From an uncultured Bacteroidales bacterium (GTDB taxonomy: Bacteria; Bacteroidota; Bacteroidia; Bacteroidales; Bacteroidaceae): a DNA stretch of 24,139 bases. Below, piece by piece: positions 16,135-23,972 of the stretch. The notes under the pieces are model-generated. The model worked only from the letters and a program-made list of their open reading frames with translations, searched no databases and had not been told where the DNA came from. The stretch is from the NCBI GenBank assembly GCA_937876995.1, contig CALEFD010000089.1, positions 1-24,139 on the forward strand, read 5' to 3'. The position numbers and the translations under genes were made by a program. How positions within the stretch are numbered: the first letter of the stretch is position 1; the number at the start of each line of letters is the position of its first letter.

Positions 16135-17637
16135 ATGATGAATATAGGCAGTACAATTTGCGCAGTTGCCACAGCACAGGGAGGCGCCATAAGTGTAATA
16201 AGGATTTCCGGCCCACAAGCCATTCAGGTTACAGACCGTATATTCAAGCCGGCCAAAGGTATGCCATTTTCAGAGCGTGCCCCCTACTCTGTTTCGTATG
16301 GCAGAATTATAGATTCAGAAGGCAGTGTGGTAGATGAAGTTGTAACAACCCTTTATCGTGCCCCAAAATCATATACCGGCGAAGATTGCACTGAAATAGC
16401 TTGTCATGGTTCTACATATATAGCCAATAGAATTCTTGCATTGCTTATTGAAGCAGGTTGCAGTATGGCACAACCCGGAGAGTTTACACAAAGAGCCTTT
16501 CTTAACGGCAAGATGGATTTGAGCCAGGCTGAAGCAGTAGCAGATCTTATTGCCTCTACATCGGCAGCCACACACAGACTGGCCATGAATCAGATGCGTG
16601 GAGGATTCAGCAGAGAACTATCCGCACTGCGAGACAGATTGCTGCATCTTACATCGCTTATGGAACTGGAACTGGATTTCAGCGACCATGAAGAGTTAGA
16701 GTTTGCAGACCGTAGTGAACTGCAACAGATAGCTACAGACATAGAACAGGTTATATCACGTTTGGCAAATTCATTCAGCGTGGGAAATGCCATAAAGAAT
16801 GGTGTTCCTGTGGCAATTATTGGCGAAACCAACGTAGGCAAATCAACACTGCTTAATGCGCTTCTTAACGAAGATAAGGCCATTGTAAGCGATATACATG
16901 GTACTACCCGCGATGTTATTGAAGATACAATTATTATAGGTGGCACAATGTTCCGCTTTATAGATACAGCCGGAATACGCCAGACTGACGATGTTGTAGA
17001 GAGCATTGGCATAGAGCGCACTTTCCAAAAGCTGGAACAGGCATCTATTGTATTGTGGTTGATTGACACACCGGCTCTTTCTGTCAGTGCAAATAGCGCG
17101 AATACACTATTCAAGAATGGTTGTATAGGATATTCGGAAGGAGCAGATTGTTATATAGAGAGTTCAAATAATGGTTTAAGTGCGTCTAATATTTTAAAAC
17201 ATCTTAAAGCCGAAATACTACCCCATTGTTCCGGCAAACAACTTATTATTCTCTTTAATAAGTGCGACAGAATAACGGATTTGGAACTATCCACAGTGAT
17301 GTCGATGTTTGACAATGTCGATGCCCACAAACTTGCAATATCAGCCAAAAACGGTTTGAATATTGACAAACTGCATTCACTGCTTGTAGAATGTGCTGCA
17401 CTGCCGAAGATTTCTCAAGGCGATGTCATTGTAACCAACGCTCGCCACTACGAAGCTCTGGTACGTGCATTGGATTCCATACATCGCGTGCAAGACGGCC
17501 TGCAGATAAACCTTTCCGGTGATTTTGTTTCTCAGGACCTTCGCGAATGCATCCACCACCTTTCCGACATAGTGGGCGATGTAACCACCGACCAAGTCCT
17601 GGCCAACATCTTCCACCACTTCTGCATCGGGAAATGA
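16135..17637 (+). CDS. mnmE: tRNA uridine-5-carboxymethylaminomethyl(34) synthesis GTPase MnmE
   Basis: 500 residues. MnmE works with MnmG to modify U34 of tRNAs reading two-fold degenerate codons. The N-terminal tetrahydrofolate-binding domain (STICAVATAQGGAISVIRIS), central helical region, G domain and C-terminal CIGK ending are all present; the final Cys is the usual catalytic residue. GTPase motifs: G1 GETNVGKST (230-238), G2 GTTRD, G3 DTAGI (277-281), G4 NKCD (375-378). The G3-G4 interval is about 30 residues longer than in E. coli MnmE (454 residues), due to a low-conservation insert near residues 310-350 (GCIGYSEGADCYIESSNNG). The start at 16135 gives MMNIG; 16138 is equally plausible. 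It is the third gene of a tight run. Confidence 0.96.
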   Translation: MMNIGSTICAVATAQGGAISVIRISGPQAIQVTDRIFKPAKGMPFSERAPYSVSYGRIIDSEGSVVDEVVTTLYRAPKSYTGEDCTEIACHGSTYIANRILALLIEAGCSMAQPGEFTQRAFLNGKMDLSQAEAVADLIASTSAATHRLAMNQMRGGFSRELSALRDRLLHLTSLMELELDFSDHEELEFADRSELQQIATDIEQVISRLANSFSVGNAIKNGVPVAIIGETNVGKSTLLNALLNEDKAIVSDIHGTTRDVIEDTIIIGGTMFRFIDTAGIRQTDDVVESIGIERTFQKLEQASIVLWLIDTPALSVSANSANTLFKNGCIGYSEGADCYIESSNNGLSASNILKHLKAEILPHCSGKQLIILFNKCDRITDLELSTVMSMFDNVDAHKLAISAKNGLNIDKLHSLLVECAALPKISQGDVIVTNARHYEALVRALDSIHRVQDGLQINLSGDFVSQDLRECIHHLSDIVGDVTTDQVLANIFHHFCIGK

Positions 17638-17671
17638 TTCTTACATAAAAAAATAATAGATACACAATACA

Positions 17672-18598
17672 ATGAGTAACTATACCAAAATTACTAAGAA
17701 GGAACTTCTTAATTTAATTATAGGAAATGAATATGAGGAGCCTGTAAACGACTCATACGTCGAGTTAGGTGTTAGAAAAGGCCTGATTGACTTTCTTAAG
17801 GATGACCATATTCAAGTAGAAGGCGCATTTAGTGCTAATGAAAAACTCTATGTGGTCTATAGTAAGATTGCAACTCCCGATGAGATTGAAGCTGTGAAGG
17901 GTAAAGGAATCTTTGATAAACTAAAGGTGTACGGATCTAGTGGCAAGTATAAAGGTGTTGTAGATGGTGAGGGGATTTCTGTATTTCCCAATATCTATCA
18001 CTCCGTTTTGCCATTTATGAATGACATCATCAAAATTGAGGGCAAGGGTAACAAGTTTGGTCTGAAGAAATTATCCGGTGAAGTCATCTTGGCGACAAAA
18101 TATGACCGAATTGATTCGTTGAGTGAATTGGTTTTTGCAGTAACCCTAGAGGGCAAACTCGGATTTATGAATCTTAAAGGGGAGACCGTGATACCTTTCG
18201 ACTATGATGCATTTGATGAAGAAGTAGCCTTTTACAATGGACTGGCGTGCGTCAAGAAATCGAGGGATGATGGAAGCTATCGATTCGGATATATTGACCA
18301 TAGAAACGAGGCTGTAATTCCATTCCAATTCAGTGGTGCGCAAACTTTCAAGGGCAAAGATTATATTGAGAATTGGATTACATATTCAGCTGGAGGAGAT
18401 AAAAGTTATACCAGAGACACATACAAACTGGCCTTAGATGGAACAGTTTTAATGGTTGATTCTGAACATTTTGAAGATACATCCTGGCACAAGGAATGGG
18501 AGGCCAACCATCCATATGATGAGTCAAGCAGGTACAATGAAGATGATGGTTTAGATGCATTTGAAGGTGACCCAAGCAATCGCTGGAATATTGATTAA
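17672..18598 (+). CDS. WG-repeat-containing protein
   Basis: 308 residues with no signal peptide, so probably cytoplasmic. The middle of the protein shows WG-type beta repeats, in which the second position is usually FG: KFGLKKLSGEVILATKYD (about 128-145), LGFMNLKGETVIPFDYD (about 165-181) and FGYIDHRNEAVIPFQF (about 208-223). Such repeats probably fold as a beta-propeller-like binding surface and often occur in proteins of unknown or conflict-related roles. The C-terminal ~60 residues are acidic and aromatic without repeats. It starts 34 nt after mnmE and runs convergently into the defence operon, with the inverted repeat at 18636-18693 between them. Function unknown; it could be the last chromosomal gene or the first of the accessory region. 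Confidence 0.75.
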   Translation: MSNYTKITKKELLNLIIGNEYEEPVNDSYVELGVRKGLIDFLKDDHIQVEGAFSANEKLYVVYSKIATPDEIEAVKGKGIFDKLKVYGSSGKYKGVVDGEGISVFPNIYHSVLPFMNDIIKIEGKGNKFGLKKLSGEVILATKYDRIDSLSELVFAVTLEGKLGFMNLKGETVIPFDYDAFDEEVAFYNGLACVKKSRDDGSYRFGYIDHRNEAVIPFQFSGAQTFKGKDYIENWITYSAGGDKSYTRDTYKLALDGTVLMVDSEHFEDTSWHKEWEANHPYDESSRYNEDDGLDAFEGDPSNRWNID

Positions 18599-18635
18599 TA
18601 TTTAAGGTAACGTTGCCAAAAGTGTTTGGTGGTAG

Positions 18636-18693
18636 TGTAAAATAAACTGTGTCAAAGTTAATAATTTCTTTACTTGACACACTTTAGTTTACA
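18636..18693. repeat. Long imperfect inverted repeat between the WG gene and the FRG-HEPN gene
   Basis: Two 20-nt arms (18636-18655 and 18674-18693) match at 18 of 20 positions; the inner halves read TGTGTCAA and TTGACACA, with an 18-nt centre. The right arm includes the last codons and stop (18684-18686) of the FRG-HEPN gene. It can form a stable hairpin between convergent genes and so act as a two-way terminator, although no strong T tract follows. The arms also resemble insertion-sequence ends, so it may be a small mobile-element remnant at the island edge; that reading is inference. Confidence 0.65.
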
Positions 18694-19826
18694 ATCTCAT
18701 GTTTACCGTTTTTTTCAAAATAGGTATATAAATCATCATATAGATCTTTAAGATCTTCTTCGTTAAAAAACTCTTTAATCGGAGCATTACTATCTACATT
18801 ATGAGCCAAATAGTTCCTTTGAACTCTTGCTCTATGTAATTTTTTTCTCAAATTATTATCATCTATCATTTTTATGAATCCTGCGGAAGATAATGATTGG
18901 CGTTCCGTGAATCTTCCCATATATTCAAAGAGCAATTTTTCAATAGCAATCCAGCCTTTCATAAAAGCTAAATATTGATCTCCTGATATATTTGCATTTC
19001 GCCTGCTCGCTATAACATCATATAATTCATTAGAAACCTCTTTGCATAGTGCTTCTATTTCATCATCTTTAGGATACAAATCTTCTCTTGTTAATGCTTT
19101 TTCTGAGTCTCCCCAAAATTCTTTAGTATTCTTAAATTTAAACTTTGCGACCAACCTATTGTTAAGATCTAACTCATCTTTATTAGTGTAAGTTTCACTG
19201 AATTCATCTTCCCCTATTAGAAATCCTTCTTGATAATACGGCCTAAGAGCTTGAGGTGGTGCAACACTTAAGAGCCTAACATTAGTCAAATAATGTTCAG
19301 AATTAACAGATATACGGTTTGTATAGTATGGAAGAGCAAACGCATATAAATATGCATACTCATTATTATTATCTAGTACAGCAAATGAACAAGCGACCTT
19401 TAACGACTGGGTGACATCTATCAATGGGGTCTCTGTTACTTCATAATGTTGTAAAACACTCCACTGAACAATTCTTTTTCTTTTTACTATATATGTTTTA
19501 CTAGGATATTTTGAACGAAGTTTCTTAATGAATATTTCACTTGCTTTATTTAGTTTCTCCCATCTATATTTTAACTCGTCTTTATCTAATCTATCACCTC
19601 TGTACATAGTGGGATAGAATGTTGATTTCCCAGATTTTTGATTTCTGTAATCATCTTTTTGCCCTCGATAAAACAATATACAATCTTTATTTGCGTAAGA
19701 TAGCTGCGCAATATGTTTACGAAGTTCTTTATAATCTAAAACTTCTATAGCATCATCTTTCGCAATTGTTTCAGGCGTTGTTTGTTTTAATATTTCCTCT
19801 GTTAATTCAGGAGTAATTTTTCTCAT
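18684..19826 (-). CDS. FRG domain protein with C-terminal HEPN-like RNase domain
   Basis: 380 residues. Residues about 35-215 carry an FRG domain: FYRGQ (52-56), then LQHYEVTETPLIDVTQSLKVACSFA (about 125-149), matching the family pattern (LQHxG...T.LLD.T.....A..FA), with Tyr/aromatic strands after it. The FRG domain has no settled biochemical function. Residues about 255-380 look like an all-helical HEPN domain: YLAFMKGWIAIEKLLFEYMG, then RNYLAH (R337 to H342), an intact Rx4H motif with a polar residue after the Arg, as in HEPN ribonucleases. No signal peptide or membrane segment, so cytoplasmic. It is the last gene of a minus-strand run after the GajA-like and GajB-like genes (42-nt gap), and shares their A/T-rich composition. 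Likely an effector or toxin of that defence operon; the RNase role is inferred. Confidence 0.72.
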   Translation of the reverse strand: MRKITPELTEEILKQTTPETIAKDDAIEVLDYKELRKHIAQLSYANKDCILFYRGQKDDYRNQKSGKSTFYPTMYRGDRLDKDELKYRWEKLNKASEIFIKKLRSKYPSKTYIVKRKRIVQWSVLQHYEVTETPLIDVTQSLKVACSFAVLDNNNEYAYLYAFALPYYTNRISVNSEHYLTNVRLLSVAPPQALRPYYQEGFLIGEDEFSETYTNKDELDLNNRLVAKFKFKNTKEFWGDSEKALTREDLYPKDDEIEALCKEVSNELYDVIASRRNANISGDQYLAFMKGWIAIEKLLFEYMGRFTERQSLSSAGFIKMIDDNNLRKKLHRARVQRNYLAHNVDSNAPIKEFFNEEDLKDLYDDLYTYFEKNGKHEIVN

Positions 19827-19868
19827 ATCGTGAATATTTAATGAACATAAAATATATTTGCGATTTTA

Positions 19869-21812
19869 TCACAACTTAATAGTATTATCTGTACCAAACC
19901 ATTCTTGTGCTTTAGCAATAACGTTCACACTTGGATTGTGATAAAATATTGCCAAATTCTCTTTTGCTCGCGTACAACAAACATAGAATATTTTTAGGCT
20001 TCGGGATTTTATGGTTTCGCTTTTCCCATTATCGACAAATACACTTTCAAAATTATAATTATTCCAACCTCCATTATCTAAAACAACTAATACATTATCG
20101 AATTCAGCACCTTTAGTTTTATGTTGTGTAGAGAAGGGAGTCTTACCTTCTAAATATTCATACAGCTTTTGAAATTCAGAATATTTTATGGCTTTAACTC
20201 TATCGTAAACATAACCCTTTTCTAATTTAAATCTTTCTAATTTCTCGTCAATTAAACAAATATGCATTTCATGTGCATCATTAATTACTTCTTCAATTGT
20301 TTTATTCCCAATATTAATAAGATTTTCTATATTGTTTTTTAATGTTCTTTTGTCTGATATGGTTCTTATTTGAGGATAGTCTGTTTTGCGTAAAAACTCG
20401 TTAAATTGTTTATCGTTATATAACTCAATATTTCTTTGGATTTTGAATAAATGTCTAATAAGATTATCTCGTTTAGATCCTTTCTTCTTATCATCGTCAT
20501 CGCTTTGTTTCTTATCGTCCAACAATTGATCTTTATCAATATGTATCTTTGACAACAGACTATAATCGTAATTTAATGCATAGGAATAAAGATCTTCATT
20601 GGTATCTATAAATTGTTGCATACTAGGAGTCGGCTGTACTTTCTTTAATTCTTTACCGCTTTTTCCCCGTCGCAAAAATTCAATAACCTCTCCAAATGTC
20701 TTATCTGAAAAATCCTCCATTATATTATTATCTTTAATATAATCTTTGATTCTTTTCTTGAATGCAAGAATTAAATCTTTATCATATACATCCATTAATG
20801 TTCTAAAGCCAGCTTTGTCAGCGATGAGATTATGTGTTAAGTTTAATTCTTTAGTTTTATTAGCACAACTAAAATCCCAACCATAATTCTCCGATAAAAA
20901 ATGCTCAACATTGCTAATATCGTCATTATCTGAATACAGGAATAAAACACTACCATCTTTTAATGTTCCTTCGACCATGTTTGGAGCAGTAATATCGCCA
21001 GATGATTCTTGAATGATGCCGTCTGTTCTTAGTCTATTTGCAAGCGTGATGACAGCTCGTGGATTTCTTCGATTTTGAACTTTCTTTACCTCTTTAACTT
21101 GTCCTTTACCATCTCCTTTATATGCATCAATATCGCCGATACCGGTATCATATATAGCTTGCATTGCATCACCAAAGAAACCAATAATACATTTCTTAGT
21201 AGTTCTCGGCAAATACTCTAATAATATCTTTACAACCTCTTCATGAGTATCTTGGTATTCATCTATAAAAATAAACTTATACTTATCTTTTACAATATCG
21301 CATAATTTCCAGTATTTACGGAACATATACTCGGAAAGAATCAATAATTCATCATGGGAAATAATTCCATCTCTAAGTTTTAAATATTCTTTGTACTGAA
21401 TACTTACTGGTTCTTCTCTGTTTTCATAATAATCCGATGGGACACTTGTTAAGTCATCAATTTTTAACTGTTTTACATCTTCATCATTAAATAGTGCTAT
21501 CAGCGACTCTTTAAGTTCCTTTTGAAAATGTTTAATATTATCCCATAAAAAATCGTGGATGGTGGACACATTTAAGTTCTTATGATTTACACGTTCCTCA
21601 ATCTCCTTTACCGCAGCATTGGTATATGTTATACAAGCGACTTTGACTGTTGGGTTACTTGTTAATACTTGTTTGATTACTTGTACTAAAGAATATGTTT
21701 TACCGCTTCCTGCTCCACCACTGAGCAGAAAGTTCTCATTGCTATTAATGAGTTCCATAATTTGCAGGAACTCATCTTTTTGAAATTCATTAATTAGTCT
21801 TTCTTCAGCCAT
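19869..21812 (-). CDS. UvrD/Rep-like superfamily 1 helicase (GajB-like)
   Basis: 647 residues from the ATG at 21812 (MAEERLINEF); a longer in-frame start at 21848 would overlap the upstream gene by 55 nt instead of 19. SF1A helicase motifs: Walker A GGAGSGKT (32-39), CITYTNAAVKEIEERV (motif Ia), FIDEYQDT with the DE pair at 184-185 (Walker B), GDAMQAIYD (motif III), STQHKTKGAEFDNVLVV (motif V) and YVCCTRAKENLAIF (motif VI). The central part (about 330-530) is unlike UvrD and includes a highly charged DDDDKKKGSKR linker. In Gabija, GajB is a UvrD-like helicase that acts with GajA; here the order nuclease-then-helicase with overlapping genes is the same. The protein is longer than the founding GajB (about 490 residues), so it may be a distinct subtype. 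Confidence 0.85.
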   Translation of the reverse strand: MAEERLINEFQKDEFLQIMELINSNENFLLSGGAGSGKTYSLVQVIKQVLTSNPTVKVACITYTNAAVKEIEERVNHKNLNVSTIHDFLWDNIKHFQKELKESLIALFNDEDVKQLKIDDLTSVPSDYYENREEPVSIQYKEYLKLRDGIISHDELLILSEYMFRKYWKLCDIVKDKYKFIFIDEYQDTHEEVVKILLEYLPRTTKKCIIGFFGDAMQAIYDTGIGDIDAYKGDGKGQVKEVKKVQNRRNPRAVITLANRLRTDGIIQESSGDITAPNMVEGTLKDGSVLFLYSDNDDISNVEHFLSENYGWDFSCANKTKELNLTHNLIADKAGFRTLMDVYDKDLILAFKKRIKDYIKDNNIMEDFSDKTFGEVIEFLRRGKSGKELKKVQPTPSMQQFIDTNEDLYSYALNYDYSLLSKIHIDKDQLLDDKKQSDDDDKKKGSKRDNLIRHLFKIQRNIELYNDKQFNEFLRKTDYPQIRTISDKRTLKNNIENLINIGNKTIEEVINDAHEMHICLIDEKLERFKLEKGYVYDRVKAIKYSEFQKLYEYLEGKTPFSTQHKTKGAEFDNVLVVLDNGGWNNYNFESVFVDNGKSETIKSRSLKIFYVCCTRAKENLAIFYHNPSVNVIAKAQEWFGTDNTIKL

Positions 21813-23884
21813 AATAATCCTTCTCTTATATATGATGGTATTTGCCAATTATTATATTTGTCATTTGTATGGAATAGAATATCCATTGCAAAGTAGGTTT
21901 TCTTTTTCACACAATTAGTAGCTAAATCATATGCATCAGTATTTGCAATGTCAAAAGACTCTCTATTTTTAAGCCCCATAAATTCATTTCTGTTTGTATT
22001 AACAAAGTTTCGATTTATATGAATAAAGGCGTCTTCAAAACTTCTAGCATTATATTCATTTTCCTTCGTTTGATAGGCTATACACAATTTGCCATTATTC
22101 TGTACAACCCAAGCATTATTGACTTTATCGAATATTTTATCATTTAGTGTGTAACTCTTTAAATTATCTAATGTTACACTGCCAAAGTAATGTGATATCG
22201 CAGAATTAGAATAAGATACACCTTCTGCCACTCTACATTTCTCTCCCTTAACATCAATCGTGTCTATATCTGTTATAATCAAAGTTTTAATTCCTAAGAA
22301 TGCTATAAATTTATCGAATATTTGAGAATATGCTCCAACTTCGATAATAGATATGTTTTGCGATAACAATGGTAAATATGGGTCTTTCTCTGCATTATTT
22401 TTGAATGTCTCAGCTTCTTCTATATCTATTTTCTTCATCATTGCTGGAATAAGCATTCGCTCTGTATCACCTTCAATCAGTATAGCTTTTTCTGCAAAAA
22501 ATATTTCGGCCCTACTAATTGTAAGATACTGAGTTAAAAAATGATATTCCTTGCTTTCCTCATCATATTCCTTTTTAAGATCTTTCAAATTCTTAGCAAC
22601 AACACTATTGTCCCCACTCTTCTTGAGATACTTAACATCATCAAAGTCACTATCTGCCACGATATGAGAAGAATGTGTTGTTATTATGTATTGTAGCTTT
22701 CGGCATTCTCCGTCTTCGCGTTTTATTCCTTCTCTCAACAGATTCTTGATATTCTTAATGAACACATATTGCATTTGTGGATGAGTGTGTGCTTCTGGTT
22801 CTTCTATAAAGAGTAAGTTTATATCAGCAGGGGTTCTCTCCTTTTCTCTTTTAAACTCTTGAATAAGGATCTCTATCTCAAATATCATACAGATTAGGTT
22901 CATATAACCTAACCCATTATAATGTTCAGGTAGTTTATTATTGTCATCATGCTTATATACAACTGTCGTATTGCCCTTAAGCAATTCTCGATGTTGTAAA
23001 TTGGATATGATTTCTATTTCTGATTCATTAGGTTTTAGCCCTCCAAAATCTCCGACCTTAGCTATTATATCTTTGAATAGATCTACATATATCTTACTTA
23101 ATTGATCGTCTGTTTCACTAAGTTTATCTTTAAAGTCTTCGACCGCCTCACTTTGCTTTTGCTTAGCCTCTGTCCTTTCATATATTATTGAGGTTTGAGT
23201 TGATAATGTTTTATCTACATCCTTATTTGCAACATCTCTACGAGCACTAATATATTTGAAGTTTATTATATCTTTTGTACTTATCAACTCTTTATCTAAG
23301 TCAATATAATTATTCTCATTTAGATTTCGTGTATCTTTATTTATCTCAATAGATTTCCTTTTAAAATGAAAATAATTAGAAGACATATCTGCAAGAAAAT
23401 CATAGAGTTTCTTGGCTTTATATTGATTATTTAATTCTTGTTTATGTTCTTCTTTAATCTTAAACTCTGCCCAATCTTTTTTTAGATCAATGTATTTGTC
23501 ATATGATAATATATATTCAAATCCCAAAACTATCAGGTTATTATCAGGATCCAGATCCATCATGACTCTACTCAAATTCTCTAAATTACAAGTTTCGGTG
23601 TATTCTATAAAGATTTTTAATTTAATACCAATTTCTGTATAGTGCTCAGGTTCTATAATATCACCATTAATTAGAGCTGATAATTCTTCTTTGAAATCAA
23701 TATTGAAATCATCGAAATGGAATTTATTACTATCAGAACGATTAAGAAACTTATCAAGAGCAGACAAAATAGAGGTCTTACCTGAATTATTTTTACCAAT
23801 TATCAAGGATAATTCATCCTCAATATCTATTGAAAAATTTTTCAATAGTCGGAAGTTTTCGATTTGGATCTTATATATTTTCAT
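21794..23884 (-). CDS. OLD-family ATPase/TOPRIM endonuclease (GajA-like)
   Basis: 696 residues from the ATG at 23884 (MKIYKIQIENFRLL); an in-frame ATG at 23899 is less likely because the family begins with this first beta strand. The N-terminal ABC-type ATPase has Walker A GKNNSGKTS (30-38), a GLGYMNLI signature region, Walker B LLFIEEPEAHTHP (E361, E362) and the H-loop TTHSSHIV. A long helical, charged region interrupts the ATPase halves, as in OLD proteins. The C-terminal TOPRIM nuclease domain has IEGDTE (first Glu at 471) and TDIDTID (D539, D541), the metal-binding acids. OLD nucleases next to a UvrD helicase form class 2, which includes Gabija GajA, a DNA nuclease controlled by nucleotide level. 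It is longer than the founding GajA (about 580 residues). First gene of the operon; its 3' end overlaps the helicase gene by 19 nt. Confidence 0.87.
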   Translation of the reverse strand: MKIYKIQIENFRLLKNFSIDIEDELSLIIGKNNSGKTSILSALDKFLNRSDSNKFHFDDFNIDFKEELSALINGDIIEPEHYTEIGIKLKIFIEYTETCNLENLSRVMMDLDPDNNLIVLGFEYILSYDKYIDLKKDWAEFKIKEEHKQELNNQYKAKKLYDFLADMSSNYFHFKRKSIEINKDTRNLNENNYIDLDKELISTKDIINFKYISARRDVANKDVDKTLSTQTSIIYERTEAKQKQSEAVEDFKDKLSETDDQLSKIYVDLFKDIIAKVGDFGGLKPNESEIEIISNLQHRELLKGNTTVVYKHDDNNKLPEHYNGLGYMNLICMIFEIEILIQEFKREKERTPADINLLFIEEPEAHTHPQMQYVFIKNIKNLLREGIKREDGECRKLQYIITTHSSHIVADSDFDDVKYLKKSGDNSVVAKNLKDLKKEYDEESKEYHFLTQYLTISRAEIFFAEKAILIEGDTERMLIPAMMKKIDIEEAETFKNNAEKDPYLPLLSQNISIIEVGAYSQIFDKFIAFLGIKTLIITDIDTIDVKGEKCRVAEGVSYSNSAISHYFGSVTLDNLKSYTLNDKIFDKVNNAWVVQNNGKLCIAYQTKENEYNARSFEDAFIHINRNFVNTNRNEFMGLKNRESFDIANTDAYDLATNCVKKKTYFAMDILFHTNDKYNNWQIPSYIREGLLWLKKD

Positions 23885-23926
23885 AATAAATATTATCACA
23901 GTTATTACTACCTTTCATTCTCCTAA

Positions 23927-23934
23927 CAAAGCTA
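23927..23934 (-). promoter_or_regulatory. Promoter -7 box of the defence operon
   Basis: Minus-strand TAGCTTTG is an exact TAnnTTTG box about 43 nt upstream of the ATG at 23884. The only TTG near the -33 position is 16 nt away, closer than the usual 19-21, so the upstream element is weak. It lies in the 88-nt gap after the partial upstream gene, giving the nuclease-helicase-FRG run its own promoter. Confidence 0.55.
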
Positions 23935-23972
23935 TTTATAAAAAATCATACAATAATGTAATGATATATTCA

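Noticed and set aside
18599..18683. tRNA or att site at the island boundary
   Set aside because: No cloverleaf or tRNA 3' end is visible. Only the inverted repeat is present, and a matching direct repeat at the far end cannot be checked within the window.
18684..23884. Retron, CBASS or restriction-modification system
   Set aside because: No reverse transcriptase, nucleotide cyclase, methyltransferase or specificity subunit motifs occur; the motifs are OLD/TOPRIM, UvrD, FRG and HEPN.
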